In this document: one piece after another, positions 32,192-40,595 of the stretch | How positions within the stretch are numbered: position 1 is the first letter of the stretch | Layout: each line of letters opens with the position of its first letter | From: Myxococcales bacterium | Lineage (GTDB): Bacteria > Myxococcota_A > Polyangia > Palsa-1104 | Assembly (NCBI GenBank): GCA_003170275.1 | Contig: PNAM01000060.1 | Coordinates: 1 to 59,337 of the forward strand | Direction: 5' to 3' | DNA: 59,337 nucleotides | Notes under the pieces: generated by a model | What the model was told of the DNA's origin: nothing | Seen by the model: only the letters and a program-made list of their open reading frames with translations | The model's database searches: none | Position numbers and translations under genes: made by a program

Positions 32192-33949
32192 ATGAAGAGC
32201 GATTCTCCATACGCTTCCGTCACCAAGATGCTCACCGGGATCCAGGGATTCGACGAGATCACCGACGGCGGGTTGCCGCGCGAACGAACCACCCTGGTGA
32301 AGGGCGGACCGGGCTGCGGCAAGACCGTCTTTGCGCTTCAGGCGCTGGTCAACGGCGCGCGTCTCACCAAGGAGGCGGGGCTGTTCGTCGCGTTCGAGGA
32401 GAGCACGCGCCAGATCGTCGCCAACGCCGCCACCTTCGGATGGAATCTCCCCGAGCTCGAGAAGAAGAAGCTGTTCTTCCTCGATGCGCAGCTCTCTCCG
32501 GAAGTGGTCAAGGCGGGGGAGTTCGATCTGATCGGCATGCTCGCGCTGCTGGAGGCCAAGGCCGAAGAGATCCATGCCAAGCGCATCGTCTTCGACGGAA
32601 TCGACGTGCTCCTGGCGCTCCTCGATGATCCGGTCGCCGAGCGTCGGGAGATCTATCGCATCCGCGATTGGCTCGCCAAGACCGGGCTGACCGGCATCAT
32701 CACGCAAAAGGTCGGCGCCACCGACGGAGAGCAGCGCTACAGCTTCTTGCAGTTCATGGTCGATTGCGTGGTCGTGCTGCGGCATCAGGTGGTCGACGGC
32801 TCGGCGTTCCGCAATCTTCGCGTCATGAAATACCGCGGCTCCGGCTTTTCGGCCGACGAGTTTCCCATCACGCTCACCAGCGCAGGCCTGCAGCTCACCA
32901 ACCGCGGCCCGACCGAGCTCACCTATGTCGTCACCGAGGAACGAATCTCCTCGGGACTCTCCCGGCTCGACCACATGCTGCATGGCGGCTTTCACCGCGG
33001 CTCGAACGTGCTCATCTCCGGAGCGCCGGGAACCGCCAAGTCGACGCTGGCCGGCCTGTTCGCGGTGGCCGCCTGTGAGCGCGGCGAGCGCACGCTCTAC
33101 GTGAGCTTCGACGAAGGCGCCTCTCAGATCGTTCGCAATCTCCGATCGGTCGGCATTCGGCTCGCCCCCCATCTGAAGTCCGGCGTGCTCAGGATGTACT
33201 CGACGCGCACGCGTGGCCCCAACATCGAGGACCAGTTCGGCGAGCTGCGAGCGCAGGTGCGCGCGCACAAGCCGCGCTGCGTGGTGATCGATCCGCTGTC
33301 GGCGCTCTCGACCAAGCTCGCGCACCTGGCGTCCGCCGATGCGGCCCAACAGTTCCTCGACTACCTCAAGGGGGAAGGGATCACGGTCGTCAACACCTCC
33401 TTGATGAACGGGATCAACACCGACGAGGCGACCACCACCGGGATCTCGACCATCGCCGACACCTGGATCCACGTCTCCTACGTGGTGCAGGACGGCGAGC
33501 GCAACCGCGCCCTGACGATCGTGAAGTCGCGCGGCACCGGGCACTCGAACCAGGTCCGCGAGCTGACGCTCTCGGACGAAGGCGTCAGCCTGACCGACGT
33601 GTTTGCCGCCCAGGGCAAGGTGCTCATGGGCGTGGCCCGCTGGGAGTGGGAGCAGGAGGAACGGGCGGGGAAGAAGCGCACGCAGGTGGCCGCCGAGCTC
33701 AAGCGACTGCAGCTGCAGCTCGCCCAGGCCGAGGCCGCCGCGCGACTTCAGGTGGTGCAGACCGAAATGGATTCGCGCAGCGCCGAGATCTCGGTGCTGG
33801 AGGACGCCACCGGCTCGGCCTCGACGCTGCTGCGGACCGACCGCGCGACGCTGCGCAAGATGCGTCACGCCGACGAAGAGGTTCGGGTCGCCAAGCGGAC
33901 CCGCGCCAAGAAGCGCGCGGCCAAGCCTGGCCGCCGGGGAGCCGCCTAG
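32192..33949 (+). CDS. kaiC: KaiC-family double-ATPase with coiled-coil C-terminal tail
   Basis: 585 residues with two RecA-like KaiC domains. Domain I: Walker A GGPGCGKT (38-45), catalytic Glu pair FEES (69-70). Domain II: Walker A GAPGTAKS (277-284), and SFDEG (307-308), where the first catalytic Glu of cyanobacterial KaiC is Asp. The segment TTTGISTIADT (414-424) matches the KaiC phosphorylation segment, so Thr414, Ser419 and Thr420 correspond to the cyanobacterial Thr426, Ser431 and Thr432. After about 470 the cyanobacterial A-loop tail is replaced by a 60-residue coiled coil and a basic end (KRTRAKKRAAKPGRRGAA). KaiC hexamers time by ATP hydrolysis and autophosphorylation. kaiB follows at once; no kaiA. 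Confidence 0.9.
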   Translation: MKSDSPYASVTKMLTGIQGFDEITDGGLPRERTTLVKGGPGCGKTVFALQALVNGARLTKEAGLFVAFEESTRQIVANAATFGWNLPELEKKKLFFLDAQLSPEVVKAGEFDLIGMLALLEAKAEEIHAKRIVFDGIDVLLALLDDPVAERREIYRIRDWLAKTGLTGIITQKVGATDGEQRYSFLQFMVDCVVVLRHQVVDGSAFRNLRVMKYRGSGFSADEFPITLTSAGLQLTNRGPTELTYVVTEERISSGLSRLDHMLHGGFHRGSNVLISGAPGTAKSTLAGLFAVAACERGERTLYVSFDEGASQIVRNLRSVGIRLAPHLKSGVLRMYSTRTRGPNIEDQFGELRAQVRAHKPRCVVIDPLSALSTKLAHLASADAAQQFLDYLKGEGITVVNTSLMNGINTDEATTTGISTIADTWIHVSYVVQDGERNRALTIVKSRGTGHSNQVRELTLSDEGVSLTDVFAAQGKVLMGVARWEWEQEERAGKKRTQVAAELKRLQLQLAQAEAAARLQVVQTEMDSRSAEISVLEDATGSASTLLRTDRATLRKMRHADEEVRVAKRTRAKKRAAKPGRRGAA

Positions 33950-33950
33950 C

Positions 33951-34232
33951 GTGGCGAGGGTCAAGGCCAAGCTGCTGTTGCGGCTCTACGTCGCGGGAAG
34001 CGCCCCGAACTCGCTGCGCGCGATCGCCAATGCCCAGGCGATCTGCCAGGAGCACTTCGCCTCCAGGCACGAGCTGGAGATCGTCGATCTGCTCGCGCAC
34101 CCGCAACAGGCGCTGGCCGACGGCATCATCGTGACCCCCACGCTCCTCAGGCTGTTGCCGTCTCCGGTTCAGCGGGTGATCGGCAACCTCAGCGACACCA
34201 AGCAGGTGCTGCTGGCCTTGGCCGACAAGTGA
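33951..34232 (+). CDS. kaiB: KaiB-family protein
   Basis: 93 residues from GTG 33951, 1 base after the kaiC stop. Sequence order is that of KaiB: LLLRLYVAGSAPNSLRAIANAQAICQ, HELEIVDLLAHPQQAL, IIVTPTLLRLLPSPVQRVIGNLSDTKQVLLAL, including the Pro-rich segment with the cis-proline used in the fold switch. KaiB binds phosphorylated KaiC and, in cyanobacteria, inactivates KaiA and releases output kinases. It overlaps the downstream kinase gene by 4 bases (GTGA). It is a normal length. With no KaiA here, it could act as part of an hourglass timer rather than a free-running clock. Confidence 0.9.
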   Translation: MARVKAKLLLRLYVAGSAPNSLRAIANAQAICQEHFASRHELEIVDLLAHPQQALADGIIVTPTLLRLLPSPVQRVIGNLSDTKQVLLALADK

Positions 34233-36253
34233 ACGCCCGCGAGGAGCTGCACACCCAGGAGGTCGAGCGACGCCTATCCGAGGCGGAAGGGACCATCGAG
34301 GCGCTGCTCTCCGGTCAGATCGACGCGGTGGTCGATTCCAAGAGCAAGACGCCGGTGCTGCTCTGGAAGGCGCAGGATGCGCTGCGCGAGAGCGAGGAGC
34401 GCTACCGGCGCATCGTCGAGACCACCAACGAAGGAATCTTGACCACCGATGTCCACTCCAACATCACCTTCTGCAACAGGCGGATCGGCGAGATGTTCGG
34501 CTACTCCGCGGAGGAGATCCTCGGAAGGCCGCTGGTCGAGTTCTTGCCGGAAGCCAATCGGGCCAGGGCGACCTTGCGGCTCGCCCGTTCGCGCGATGGC
34601 GTCTCGGAGGAGAGCGAAGTCGGGTTGCAGCGCAAGGACGGCTCCGAGCTCTGGGCGCTGCTCAAGACCGGCCCGATTCGAGCCCCCGAGGGCAACTGGG
34701 TGGGCACGCTGGCCATGATCACCGACCGGACCCGCCACCGGCAGGCCGAAGAGGACTTACGCAAGAGCGACGAGCAGTACCGCCAGATCGTCGAGGCGAC
34801 CACCGATGGGATCATCAAGATCGACAGCGCCGCGCTGATCGTCTTCGCCAACCGTAGGTTCGCCGATCTCCTCGGCTACCAGCCGCGCGAGCTGATCGGC
34901 GTGAGCGTGTTTGCCTTCATGAGCGCTGCGGCAAAGTTGATCGCGGCGGGCTCGTTCCAGGCGCGCCGCCGCGGGGTGAAGGATGAGGTCGACACCACGT
35001 TTCGTCACCGGGATGGAACCGATGTCGCGGTCAATATTGCAGGCACTCCCCTGTTCGACGGCGAGGGGCAGTACGTCGGCAGCCTCGGCGTGGTTCGAGA
35101 CTTCACCGAGCGGAACAAGCTGCAGGCGCAGCTGATGGTCAGCGATCGCATGGCATCGGTGGGCACGCTGGCCGCGGGCGTCGCGCACGAGATCAACAAC
35201 CCGCTGGCGGCGGTGATCGCGAACCTCGACTACATCGCCGGAAGCCTAGCGCGCATGGTCGGAGGCGACGCCGAGGAGGTCCAGGGACCGCTCGACGACG
35301 CGCGCGAAGCCGCCGAGCGGGTGCGCTTCATCGTGCGCGATCTCAAGGTCTTCTCGCGCTCGCCCACCGACGAGCCGCGGGGCCCGGTGGACGTGGAGGC
35401 GATCATGGAATCGTCCATGCGCATGGGCTGGAACGAGATTCGCCATCGCGCACGACTGGTCAAGCTCTACGGCCGCGTGCCGGGCGTCGAGGCCAACGAG
35501 GCGCGGCTGGGTCAGGTGTTCCTGAATCTGATCGTCAACGCCGCGCAGGCGCTGCCCGAAGGAAGGGTGGAAGACAACCAGATCCGCGTGTGCACCCGGC
35601 TCGAGGGCGAGCGCGTGATCATCGAGGTGGGCGACAACGGCGCGGGGATCCCGCCCGAGATCATCGGCCGGATCTTCGATGCGTTCTTCACCACCAAGGC
35701 GGTGGGCGTCGGCACCGGGCTCGGCCTGGCGATCTGCCAGCGCATCGTCACCGACATGGGCGGCGAGCTGACGGTGAAGAGCGAGCTGGGCAAGGGAACC
35801 ACCTTTCGCGTGGCGCTCCCGGTGGCGCGCGAGGAGCACAGCGAGCCGGCCATCCGGATCGCCCAGGTTCCGCTTCCGGCAGCCGCCCGTCGCGGACGAA
35901 TCCTGGTGGTGGACGACGAGGAGCTGGTGCTGCGCGGCGTGAAGCGAATTCTCGCCAAGGAGCACGACGTGGTGACCACCGTGGCCGCCCGGGAGGCGCT
36001 GGCGCTCTGCGCGGGCGGCGAGAAGTTCGATCTGATCCTGTGCGATCTGATGATGCCGGACATGACCGGCATGGACCTGCACCGCGAGCTCTCGCGCGTC
36101 GCGCCGGAGCAGGCGAACCGGATGATCTTCTTGACCGGCGGCGCCTTCACGGCGAAGGCGCGAAAGTTTCTCTCGGAGACTCCCAAAGAGAACATGGAGA
36201 AGCCGTTCGATCCGGCCAATCTTCGCGCGATCGTCCAGCGCTACCTGCGCTAG
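34229..36253 (+). CDS. PAS-PAS hybrid histidine kinase with C-terminal receiver
   Basis: 674 residues from GTG. A short N-terminal helix (RRLSEAEGTIEALLSGQIDAVVDS) is followed by two PAS domains (about 55-170 and 180-300), phosphoacceptor His320 (GVAHEINNPLAAVIANLDYI), ATP-binding domain (VFLNLIVNAAQALPEG, GDNGAGIPPEIIGRIFDAF, GTGLGLAICQRIV) and a receiver with Asp606 (LILCDLMMPDMTG). As a hybrid kinase it probably feeds a multi-step phosphorelay; no histidine phosphotransfer protein is in the operon. Coupled to kaiB by a 4-base overlap, it is the most likely direct Kai output. Soluble, no membrane helix. Confidence 0.9.
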   Translation: MNAREELHTQEVERRLSEAEGTIEALLSGQIDAVVDSKSKTPVLLWKAQDALRESEERYRRIVETTNEGILTTDVHSNITFCNRRIGEMFGYSAEEILGRPLVEFLPEANRARATLRLARSRDGVSEESEVGLQRKDGSELWALLKTGPIRAPEGNWVGTLAMITDRTRHRQAEEDLRKSDEQYRQIVEATTDGIIKIDSAALIVFANRRFADLLGYQPRELIGVSVFAFMSAAAKLIAAGSFQARRRGVKDEVDTTFRHRDGTDVAVNIAGTPLFDGEGQYVGSLGVVRDFTERNKLQAQLMVSDRMASVGTLAAGVAHEINNPLAAVIANLDYIAGSLARMVGGDAEEVQGPLDDAREAAERVRFIVRDLKVFSRSPTDEPRGPVDVEAIMESSMRMGWNEIRHRARLVKLYGRVPGVEANEARLGQVFLNLIVNAAQALPEGRVEDNQIRVCTRLEGERVIIEVGDNGAGIPPEIIGRIFDAFFTTKAVGVGTGLGLAICQRIVTDMGGELTVKSELGKGTTFRVALPVAREEHSEPAIRIAQVPLPAAARRGRILVVDDEELVLRGVKRILAKEHDVVTTVAAREALALCAGGEKFDLILCDLMMPDMTGMDLHRELSRVAPEQANRMIFLTGGAFTAKARKFLSETPKENMEKPFDPANLRAIVQRYLR

Positions 36254-37104
36254 GCGCCAGGATCGAGGCGGCTCCCTTCGAGCTGCGCGTTGACCTCGGC
36301 GCCCACCACCAGCGCCAGGCTGGTCAGGTAGAGCCACAAGAGCACCACCGCCACCGTCGCGAGGCTGCCGTAGTAGATCGCGTAGTGGCCGAGGGTCTTG
36401 ACGTAGGTTCCGAAGGCCCACGAGACCAGCGCCCACAAGAGCAGCGCCACCGCGGTGCCGGGCCACACGCGACGGCGCACGCGCGACGGATGATCGATCG
36501 ACGTGCGGTAGAAGACCGCCAGCGCGACCGCGGCACAGGCGGGGAACACCAACAGCACGCCCACCCGATGCCAGCCCGCGGCGAGGATGCGCGTCAGCAC
36601 CTGCGTGCCGAGCATCGCCTCGTTGAACCTGAACAGCACCCAGGTGGCCGCCGCCAGGCCTGCGATCCCGGCCACCACCCACAGCGTCGCGATCAGGCGC
36701 TGGCGCAGCCACGGGCGGGGACGCGCGCCGACCAGCAGCTCGAACACGTCCATCAGGTTGTGGATGCCGTTGGTGGTGAGCCAGAGAAAGCCGATCAGGC
36801 TCAGCGGTCCCGCCGTGAGGCCGCGCGCCTGGCCGATCTGGTGCAGCTCGCTGCGGAACAGATCGGCGACCACGTTGGGCATCACGCCATAGAGCGGCGC
36901 GGCGAGCGACTCGGCGCCCTGGCGCTGCACCACGTTGCCGATCAAGAGGCCGACCAGCACCAGCAGCGGGATCGCGCCCAGGAAGAAGTAGAAGGTCATG
37001 GTCGCCGCATGATCGAACGCGTGGTGGACGAACAGCGCCCGGAGGACCGTGCGCACGAACCGGATCAGCCGCCGTGGCCTCGAGACGACGGCCACCTCGC
37101 TCAT
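36250..37104 (-). CDS. YihY/BrkB-type inner-membrane protein
   Basis: 284 residues with about six membrane helices: MTFYFFLGAIPLLVLVGLLIG, LSLIGFLWLTTNGIHNLMDVF, LIATLWVVAGIAGLAAATWVLF, VGVLLVFPACAAVALAVFY, TAVALLLWALVSWAFGTYV, SLATVAVVLLWLYLTSLALVVGAEVNAQLE. These are the family hallmarks (F-x-x-x-P, VGAEVNA). Function is unsettled in bacteria (proposed membrane transport or RNase BN misassignment). It converges with the hybrid kinase gene, sharing 4 bases at the stops, so transcription from both may interfere. Confidence 0.9.
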   Translation of the reverse strand: MSEVAVVSRPRRLIRFVRTVLRALFVHHAFDHAATMTFYFFLGAIPLLVLVGLLIGNVVQRQGAESLAAPLYGVMPNVVADLFRSELHQIGQARGLTAGPLSLIGFLWLTTNGIHNLMDVFELLVGARPRPWLRQRLIATLWVVAGIAGLAAATWVLFRFNEAMLGTQVLTRILAAGWHRVGVLLVFPACAAVALAVFYRTSIDHPSRVRRRVWPGTAVALLLWALVSWAFGTYVKTLGHYAIYYGSLATVAVVLLWLYLTSLALVVGAEVNAQLEGSRLDPGA

Positions 37105-37177
37105 CGCAAGAAGATAGGCACGGCGGCCCCGATGTCGACCGCTCGACTCTCCTTTCGGTCAACCTACCTTTACCAAT

Positions 37178-38359
37178 ATGCGGTTGACAGACTTCATCGC
37201 GCACCATCACAAGAAGATCATCAATGAGTGGGTCGAGTTTGCCCGCACGCTCCGCCCCTGGTCGGAGGGCATGAGCGACAAGGACCTCCGGGATCACGCC
37301 GAGGAGCTGCTCACCGCCATTGTCAGCGACATGGGCTCGTCGCAGAGCCGATCGCAGCAATCCGAGAAGTCCAAGGGCCGGACCGTTGGGGGAAGCCTCA
37401 CCGCCATCGGGCGCAAGCATGCGTGCGAACGCTTGGAGACCGGGTTCAAGCTCGATCAACTGGTGTCGGAATACCGCGCGTTGCGGGCGAGCATCGTGCG
37501 GCTCTGGGCGGAGGCGCACGGGGACAAGCAGGGCGAGCTGACGCGCTTCAACGAGGCGATCGACGAGACCCTGGCCGAGGCGGCGGTTCGCTACTCGGAC
37601 ATCATGAATCACACCCGGGAGCAGTTTCTGGCCATCCTGGGTCACGATCTGCGCAACCCGCTCAGCGCGATCGTCATGGGCGCGACGCTCATGACCAAGT
37701 CGGAGAGCATCGACGACAAACAGGCGCGGGCCGCGACGCGCATCCTCAACAGCGCCACGCGCATGACTCGCATGGTCAGCTACCTGCTCGATCTGGCGCG
37801 CACGCGGCTGGGGTCGAGCATTCCGATCGCGCCGACGCGGGTGGATCTGACGACCGTCTGCGAGCAGGTGATCGCCGAGCTCGAGGTGGTTTATCCGGAC
37901 AGTCAGCTGCGCTTCGAGTCCAAAGGGGATCTATCCGGTGAGTGGGACGGCGACCGGCTCACCCAGGTGATCTCGAACCTGGTCGCGAACGCGTTGCAGC
38001 ACGGCCAGCCGCCCGTGACCGTCGTCGCTAAAGAGCACGGCGACCAGGTGGTGCTTCAGGTCCACAACCAGGGGCCGCACATTGCTGCGACTGCGCTCAA
38101 GCACATCTTCGAGCCGCTGGTTCGCCAGCCGCACCAGACCGGCGACCGGAACACCAGCGGGCTCGGGCTGGGGCTGTACATCGCGCGTGAGGTGATCGCG
38201 GCCCACGGCGGGACCATCGAGGTCACCTCGACGGAGAAGGCGGGGACCACGTTCACGGTGCAGCTCCCGCGTCACGTCCCCGACCAGGCGCACAAGGCCA
38301 CCGAGCTAGCCGCGGTGGCCGCGGCGCACGTGAAACTGGTACGGCCGGCAGCCCGGTGA
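37178..38359 (+). CDS. Sensor histidine kinase with RsbRD-like N-terminal domain
   Basis: 393 residues. The N-terminal 140 residues resemble the RsbRD N-terminal domain (LTDFIAHHHKKIINEWVEF, DKDLRDHAEELLTAIV, RLETGFKLDQLVSEYRALRASIVRLW), like the kinase at 27908. Then His156 (LAILGHDLRNPLSAIVMGA) and the ATP domain (VISNLVANALQHGQPPV, GLGLGLYIAREVIAAHGG). No membrane segment. It stands after YihY, away from the Kai operon, but its matching sensor type suggests a related signal. The C-terminal 18 residues are encoded by DNA that also encodes the end of the GNAT-like gene on the other strand (54-base overlap). Confidence 0.85.
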   Translation: MRLTDFIAHHHKKIINEWVEFARTLRPWSEGMSDKDLRDHAEELLTAIVSDMGSSQSRSQQSEKSKGRTVGGSLTAIGRKHACERLETGFKLDQLVSEYRALRASIVRLWAEAHGDKQGELTRFNEAIDETLAEAAVRYSDIMNHTREQFLAILGHDLRNPLSAIVMGATLMTKSESIDDKQARAATRILNSATRMTRMVSYLLDLARTRLGSSIPIAPTRVDLTTVCEQVIAELEVVYPDSQLRFESKGDLSGEWDGDRLTQVISNLVANALQHGQPPVTVVAKEHGDQVVLQVHNQGPHIAATALKHIFEPLVRQPHQTGDRNTSGLGLGLYIAREVIAAHGGTIEVTSTEKAGTTFTVQLPRHVPDQAHKATELAAVAAAHVKLVRPAAR

Positions 38360-38983
38360 AGACCAGAACACCTCGCGCCCGCCGAGGCTCACCACGTAGA
38401 TGTCTCCGAACAGGCGGTAGCCGGTGCGCTCCACCGAGCGCAGCGACTTGAGGTTGTTGAACTCGACGAACGAGATCAGGCCGCGCGCGCCGCGTTCGGT
38501 GTAGTGCTTGATCGCGAAGGTCATGCCGATGCCGTGCAAGCGCTTGCCGCGGTAGGCGGGCAGCGAGTAGCCCTTGTACATGTAGGTCCACGCCGGATCG
38601 AACTCGATGACCAGCGATTTGGAGATCGCCGTCGACGAGCGCGCGTACCAGCCGATCGAGGCCAGCCGCGCGCCGTCGAAGACTCCGACACACTCGTCGC
38701 CCTTGGCGAGCGCCACGTCGAGGAACGAGCGCGGCAGCTCCTCCGCCCAATCGGGGTGCGCGCTGGCGGCGTAGAGCTCCTCGTGGGTAGCGATCCGGAG
38801 CGCGAAGGCACCGCTGTCGAACAGCGCCGCATCCGCGTTCTCGAGGACCGCGGTCATCCCCTTGAAGATGCGCACCGGGACCACCTTGTTCAGCGCGCGG
38901 TACTCGAGATCGCGCAGCGCGGCGTTCATTCCGAAAGTCCGCGCGTTGTCGACTACCACTTGAACGGCCGTTCGAAGATCCAC
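38306..38983 (-). CDS. GNAT-like acyltransferase-fold protein
   Basis: 225 residues if GTG 38983 (preceded by GAGG) is used; GTG 38959 and ATG 38929 are alternatives. The alpha/beta body has a helix then strands typical of GNAT: GRREVFWSS..., SLVIEFDPAWTYMYKGYSLPAYRGKRLHGIGMTFAIKHYTERGARGLISFVEFNNLKSLRSVERTGYRLFG. The loop YRGKRLHG is a degenerate acetyl-CoA binding Q/R-x-x-G-x-G/A. It converges with the kinase gene and overlaps its 3' end by 54 bases, an unusual length for convergent genes. Function unknown. Confidence 0.7.
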   Translation of the reverse strand: MDLRTAVQVVVDNARTFGMNAALRDLEYRALNKVVPVRIFKGMTAVLENADAALFDSGAFALRIATHEELYAASAHPDWAEELPRSFLDVALAKGDECVGVFDGARLASIGWYARSSTAISKSLVIEFDPAWTYMYKGYSLPAYRGKRLHGIGMTFAIKHYTERGARGLISFVEFNNLKSLRSVERTGYRLFGDIYVVSLGGREVFWSSPGCRPYQFHVRRGHRG

Positions 38984-39040
38984 GGCCTCGGATTCTTGCG
39001 CACGCTCGCCCGGAGGGCAAGACGTGATACGTATTCCGCC

Positions 39041-40381
39041 ATGAAGCGTACGGTAGTGCTGTTCTTCGGTTGCGCCCTCTTGTTGGGGATGTCCTGCGAC
39101 AGCGCGCAGAGCCCCTCCGATGGCGGCGGCGGCAGTGACGGCGGCGTCGGTGGTGGTGGTGGCGGCGGCGGCGGTAGCGACGGCGGTGGCGGTGGCGGCG
39201 GCAACGACGCAAGCATCCCGGTGGGGCCCATCGACCTGTGCAAGGGACTGATCCAGGATCTGCAGCCGCACCCGATGACCGCGCTCGCGCAGCCGGCCGT
39301 CGGCGTGCTGGTCACCGACGCCGAGTTCGGCACCAAGTTTCGCCGCATCACCTCGGTCGCAGCCACCGGCGCCAGCCCGGCCACCGTGCCGCTCTACTCG
39401 ACCATCTCGGCGTGGAACGCCGACGAATCGCGCCTGATGCTGTACAACGTCGGCGGCCAGCACCAGCTCTACGACGGCAAGACCTACGCGTTCATCCGCA
39501 ACCTCGACATCAGCCCGGCCGACGTCGAGCAGGTCTACTGGCACACCTCCGATCCCGACATCCTCTTCTACGTCGACAGCAAGAGCTTCATCCGCTACCA
39601 CGTCGCCGCGGACATGAAGGAGACGCTCAGCACGTTCGACTTCTGCACCACCGGCGCGAGCGGCGGCTCCGATCCGCTGTTCACCTCGTTCGACTCGGCG
39701 CGCATCGGCCTGCACTGCGACGATCAGGTGTTCCTCTACGACATCCCGTCTAAGACGGTGATCGCGCGCAAGACCCTCACCGAGAATCCGGCGCAGGCCG
39801 CGCCGAGCGGCACGCTGGCCTATCTGAGCGACACCGGGCGCGTGACCGACGCGGCGCTCAACGTGGTGCGCACGCTCGATCTCAAGGAGCCGTTCGGCCA
39901 CGCGTCGCTGGGCCGCCTGCCCACCGGCGAGGACACCTGGAACGGCCAGGTCTTCGACAACGGCCCGATGGGCAACAGCGACATCGGCCTGTTGGTGGTC
40001 TTCAAGCTCACCGACGCCACCTCGCGCGTGGTGATCGGCCCCAAGACCGGCTGGCCCTATCCGACCGACGGACACATCTCCGCGCTGGCCTACCGCCAGC
40101 CGGGCTGGATCTTCCTCTCCGCGTTCGGCGATCTCGGCGGCAAGGGGCTGCTCGATCTGGAGAACGTGATCGCGGATACCAGCGCGCCGGGCGGCGCGAT
40201 CTGCCGCGTGGGCCGCCACCGCAGCTGGGGCAAGAGCAACACCAAGCTCGCCGAGCCGTACTGGGCCGAGCCGCACACCGTGCCCAGCCCGAGCGGAACG
40301 CGCGCGGTGTTCGCCAGCGACTGGGGCAACGGCGCGACCGTCGACAGCTACGTCCTCGAGCTGCCCAGCTACACGCCCTAG
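39041..40381 (+). CDS. Lipoprotein with beta-propeller-like body
   Basis: 446 residues. Lipoprotein signal MKRTVVLFFGCALLLGMSC, a Gly/Asp/Ser linker with GGT-encoded Gly runs, then about 390 residues in repeated strands with WNADES, YHTSDPDILFY... and SPSGTRAVFASDWG, in the manner of TolB-like or YncE-like propellers. The periodic D/N-G-T turn patterns suggest seven blades. Surface-anchored, probably binding. It stands alone; the next gene is on the other strand. Function unknown. Confidence 0.7.
   Translation: MKRTVVLFFGCALLLGMSCDSAQSPSDGGGGSDGGVGGGGGGGGGSDGGGGGGGNDASIPVGPIDLCKGLIQDLQPHPMTALAQPAVGVLVTDAEFGTKFRRITSVAATGASPATVPLYSTISAWNADESRLMLYNVGGQHQLYDGKTYAFIRNLDISPADVEQVYWHTSDPDILFYVDSKSFIRYHVAADMKETLSTFDFCTTGASGGSDPLFTSFDSARIGLHCDDQVFLYDIPSKTVIARKTLTENPAQAAPSGTLAYLSDTGRVTDAALNVVRTLDLKEPFGHASLGRLPTGEDTWNGQVFDNGPMGNSDIGLLVVFKLTDATSRVVIGPKTGWPYPTDGHISALAYRQPGWIFLSAFGDLGGKGLLDLENVIADTSAPGGAICRVGRHRSWGKSNTKLAEPYWAEPHTVPSPSGTRAVFASDWGNGATVDSYVLELPSYTP
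39149..39200 (+). repeat. GGT/GGC Gly linker
   Basis: Triplet-rich tract with GGT and GGC coding Gly runs right after the lipobox of the propeller lipoprotein. Confidence 0.6.
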
Positions 40382-40382
40382 C

Positions 40383-40505
40383 CTAGTGCCGGAAGAACAG
40401 GAACCAGAGAATGACCACGAGGAACAACGGGACGCCCGCCATCCACATGATGATCGGGGCCGCGACGCCGCCTTTTTCCGGCTTGGTGGTCAACGCTTTC
40501 TGCAT
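40383..40505 (-). CDS. 40-residue single-span membrane protein
   Basis: Too short for routine ORF lists. The product is 40 residues: a polar start MQKALTTKPEKGG and one membrane helix (PLFLVVILWFLFFRH at the end). A strong AGGAGG lies 7 bases before the ATG, which is the main support. Its length, helix and RRH-like end recall the small membrane subunits that ride on larger membrane complexes, but no partner is next to it; the TonB-dependent receptor gene lies 90 bases upstream on the same strand, so transcriptional read-through from it is possible. Confidence 0.7.
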   Translation of the reverse strand: MQKALTTKPEKGGVAAPIIMWMAGVPLFLVVILWFLFFRH

Positions 40506-40595
40506 TTGGAACCTCCTGTCTTCGAGAGTACGCAATACATGTTCCACCGTAGCGGGCCGCTCTGCAGACGGGCGCCTGCCTGCTAAGCCTGTTCT

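Noticed and set aside
30395..33970. A 1191-residue minus-strand frame across the Kai locus
   Set aside because: It overlies genes with clear kinase, EAL and KaiC motifs on the plus strand; codon bias of the shadow frame is not coding-like and no domain is seen.
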